Assembly (NCBI GenBank): GCA_044351685.1
Contig: JBILFK010000093.1
Span: 1 to 6,425, forward strand
DNA length: 6,425 bases
Source: JALHRI01 sp044351685
GTDB lineage: Bacteria; Pseudomonadota; Alphaproteobacteria; Rickettsiales; UBA3002
Reading direction: 5' to 3'
A program made the position numbers and the translations under genes. This document shows, piece after piece, positions 4,751 through 6,425 of the stretch. Every line of letters starts with the position of its first letter. Within the stretch, counting starts at the first letter, position 1. The notes beneath the pieces are model-generated. The model worked only from the letters and a program-made list of their open reading frames with translations. It searched no databases and was not told where the DNA came from.

Positions 4751-5772
4751 GTAATTACCGCAAAACCCCCGATATTCGCTGGGCACTCACCCATGGTGTC
4801 ATGGGGCGTATGCGGCCTTCGCTTTCACCTTCTTACACGGCGCTTTCGCAGCATTCATATTTGGGTGCACCCGACTTTATGCGCATGCTGGGTGTTGCCT
4901 TGCTTGCGCATATTATGGTGATGGTGGGCATGGCAATGTGGCCACGTGAACGCGTGACAGAAATACCCGTCAGGGCGATTACGTTTCGTTTGGGTGAAGC
5001 AACAGTACTTGCATTGCCAGAACCACCACCTGCCGAAAAAATTGCTCCCGAAGCAGAGGTGAATGCCCAACCAAAAAATCAGACACCAGCGGAACCTAAA
5101 CCAGCGGCAAAACCTAAAACCGTGCCAGTGCCTGAACCTGTGAGGCAAATGCCCGTGGAAAACGCCAGTGCTGGCTTTTTAAGTTTACCCGCACGCTACA
5201 TGCCCAGCGAGCAACCTTCCGCTGAAGAAACCCAAAAACGCTCGCTGCTCGAGCGTTCGCCAAAACAATATATCCGCCAATATGGCCTGCCTTCGGTAGA
5301 AAATATTTTCAAAGATAACGCGATTCCCAAAGCCACCATCAAAGAACTCACCGAGGTTGCACCCACCGTGTTACAAGGCGTTGCCAATACTGCGCAGAAC
5401 GATGCGGCATCGGTGCGTGTGACGCAAGGTGAGGGCGCAGGCGCTAAGGCTTCTGGCGAAGGTGAAGATGCTGAATCGGTGACCATCATTCGCCAGCGCT
5501 ACGAGCAGCAAATTTCGGCATGGATCGCCAAACATAAAGTCTACCCAGCAACGGCGGCGGGCAAGGTGGGGCGCGTGGTGGTGCGTATGCGCATTGATAG
5601 GCAGGGCTATGTGCGCTATTACGCACTTGAAGAATCTTCTGATGTGCCCGCACTCGATAAAGCCGCGATGGATATGATCCGCCGCGCCAATCCCGTGCCA
5701 ACACCGCCAAGAAATTACCCTGCTGGTAACCTCATCGAATTCCTGATTCCTATTACTTTCGAGAAACCTTAA
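4747..5772 (+). CDS. tonB: TonB-family energy transducer
   Basis: A 341-residue protein that should carry force from the ExbB/ExbD motor across the periplasm to outer-membrane receptors. The order is: a 44-residue N-terminal stretch with several basic residues (cytoplasmic), one membrane anchor (about 46-65) with H55 in the position expected for the conserved TonB histidine (H20 in E. coli), a Pro/Lys/Glu-rich spacer (about 90-135), a long linker (136-245) with no clear match, and a TonB C-terminal domain (about 250-341). That domain shows WIAKHKVYP, GRVVVRMRIDRQGYV and ALDKAAMDMIRRANPVPTPP, all typical. The GTG start at 4747 overlaps the previous stop as GTGA and has GAGG (4736-4739) seven bases upstream. 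E. coli TonB is about 240 residues, so this form is long. TolA is a less likely alternative. No TonB-dependent receptor gene lies in the window. Confidence 0.88.
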   Translation: MSNYRKTPDIRWALTHGVMGRMRPSLSPSYTALSQHSYLGAPDFMRMLGVALLAHIMVMVGMAMWPRERVTEIPVRAITFRLGEATVLALPEPPPAEKIAPEAEVNAQPKNQTPAEPKPAAKPKTVPVPEPVRQMPVENASAGFLSLPARYMPSEQPSAEETQKRSLLERSPKQYIRQYGLPSVENIFKDNAIPKATIKELTEVAPTVLQGVANTAQNDAASVRVTQGEGAGAKASGEGEDAESVTIIRQRYEQQISAWIAKHKVYPATAAGKVGRVVVRMRIDRQGYVRYYALEESSDVPALDKAAMDMIRRANPVPTPPRNYPAGNLIEFLIPITFEKP

Positions 5773-6425
5773 TGCATCGCACGCTGATAATAGGTGCGCA
5801 TGGCCAGCTTGGGCGGCATGTTGCTGGGTTACTGGGTGCACATGCCATTCCCATCACGCGTAATGAACTAGATTTACGTAGCGATACGCTGAGCGATGAT
5901 TTTGCGCGACTACTTGCAACGCATCAGCCGGAATGTGTGGTGAATGCGGCGGCATTTACCGATGTGGCCGCTGCCGAAAAAGATGATAGCGACGCCGTGA
6001 TCGTGAACGGTATTGCCCCCGGAATTCTTGCTCGCGCATGCCATAAATCGCGCATAAAATTTATCCATTGCTCGACCGATTATGTGTTCGATGGCCATGC
6101 ATCGCAGGCGTATCTGGAAAGCGATACACCGCGCCCCATTAACCGGTATGGTGCAAGCAAATGGCAAGGCGAACAGGCAGTGATTTCGCAGAACCTACAC
6201 GCAGCGGTGCTGCGTTTTTCATGGCTTTATGATCATTCGGGTAAAAACTTTTTCACCATGATGCGTGGCTTGGCCGCTTCGCAAACCGAATTGCGGATCG
6301 TTGCTGATCAGTGCGGGGTTCCCACCTATAGCGGCGATGCAGCGCGTATGCTGCTCGAATTTTCGGTGCACTATAATATTGGTACTGCTCCTGCTGGTAT
6401 CTACCACGTTGTTCCCGATGGCTAT
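5772..6425 (+). CDS. rfbD: dTDP-4-dehydrorhamnose reductase RmlD/RfbD (3' end outside window)
   Basis: First 218 codons of an RmlD-type short-chain reductase (full length usually about 290-300 aa); the frame is open to the right edge. The enzyme reduces dTDP-4-dehydro-L-rhamnose to dTDP-L-rhamnose with NAD(P)H, the last step in making the rhamnose donor for surface polysaccharides. Visible motifs are the Rossmann fingerprint GAHGQLG (8-14), VVNAAAFTDVAAAE (56-69), STDYVFDG (101-108), the catalytic Y126-xxx-K130 in NRYGASKWQGE, RFSWLY (about 147-152), and DQCGVPTYSGDAA late in the fragment. The ATG shares one base with the tonB stop (TAATG), and GAGA (5761-5764) gives a weak Shine-Dalgarno seven bases upstream. 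No other rml genes are visible upstream, so this copy is coupled to a Ton operon rather than sitting after rmlB or rmlA. Confidence 0.93.
   Translation, partial: MHRTLIIGAHGQLGRHVAGLLGAHAIPITRNELDLRSDTLSDDFARLLATHQPECVVNAAAFTDVAAAEKDDSDAVIVNGIAPGILARACHKSRIKFIHCSTDYVFDGHASQAYLESDTPRPINRYGASKWQGEQAVISQNLHAAVLRFSWLYDHSGKNFFTMMRGLAASQTELRIVADQCGVPTYSGDAARMLLEFSVHYNIGTAPAGIYHVVPDGY

Overview
The window looks like chromosomal DNA of a Gram-negative bacterium, most likely an alphaproteobacterium. This is an inference from the single-Cys Trm112-like protein, the form of the ExbB/ExbD/TonB genes and a mid-50s GC content in the conserved genes. I cannot name a genus. No mobile element, CRISPR array or rRNA is visible.

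Layout. (1) Positions 1-120 hold a non-coding leader with a weak terminator-like hairpin and a TATAAA box just before nhaA. (2) Positions 121-1305 (+) encode a full-length NhaA Na+/H+ antiporter with its ion-binding aspartates and its lysine. (3) Positions 1317-2036 (-) converge on nhaA. They hold an AT-rich unit of unknown function: a 199-residue membrane-anchored, cysteine-containing protein, then a 35-residue ORF in the same frame behind a good Shine-Dalgarno. (4) Positions 2233-2307 (-) are tRNA-Gly(GCC) with encoded CCA, its own promoter and a hairpin in the leader. (5) Positions 2510-2695 (+) encode a small Trm112/YcaR-family protein.

(6) Positions 2802-5772 (+) form a tightly packed energy-transduction operon: ExbB/TolQ-like, ExbD/TolR-like, a second ExbD/TolR-like, and a TonB-like protein. 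Together they should form an inner-membrane proton-driven motor that powers an outer-membrane process through TonB. The overlapping TGATG and GTGA junctions imply translational coupling. (7) From 5772 an RmlD-type dTDP-4-dehydrorhamnose reductase gene overlaps the tonB stop by one base and runs off the right edge.

Most genes belong to known families. The points most worth a second look are the Pro/Ala-rich cytoplasmic tail on ExbB, a lysine one helical turn after the key aspartate of the first ExbD, the AT-rich unknown pair beside the tRNA (including a possible in-frame stop), and rmlD fused into a Ton operon. I see no clear proof of a wholly new system.
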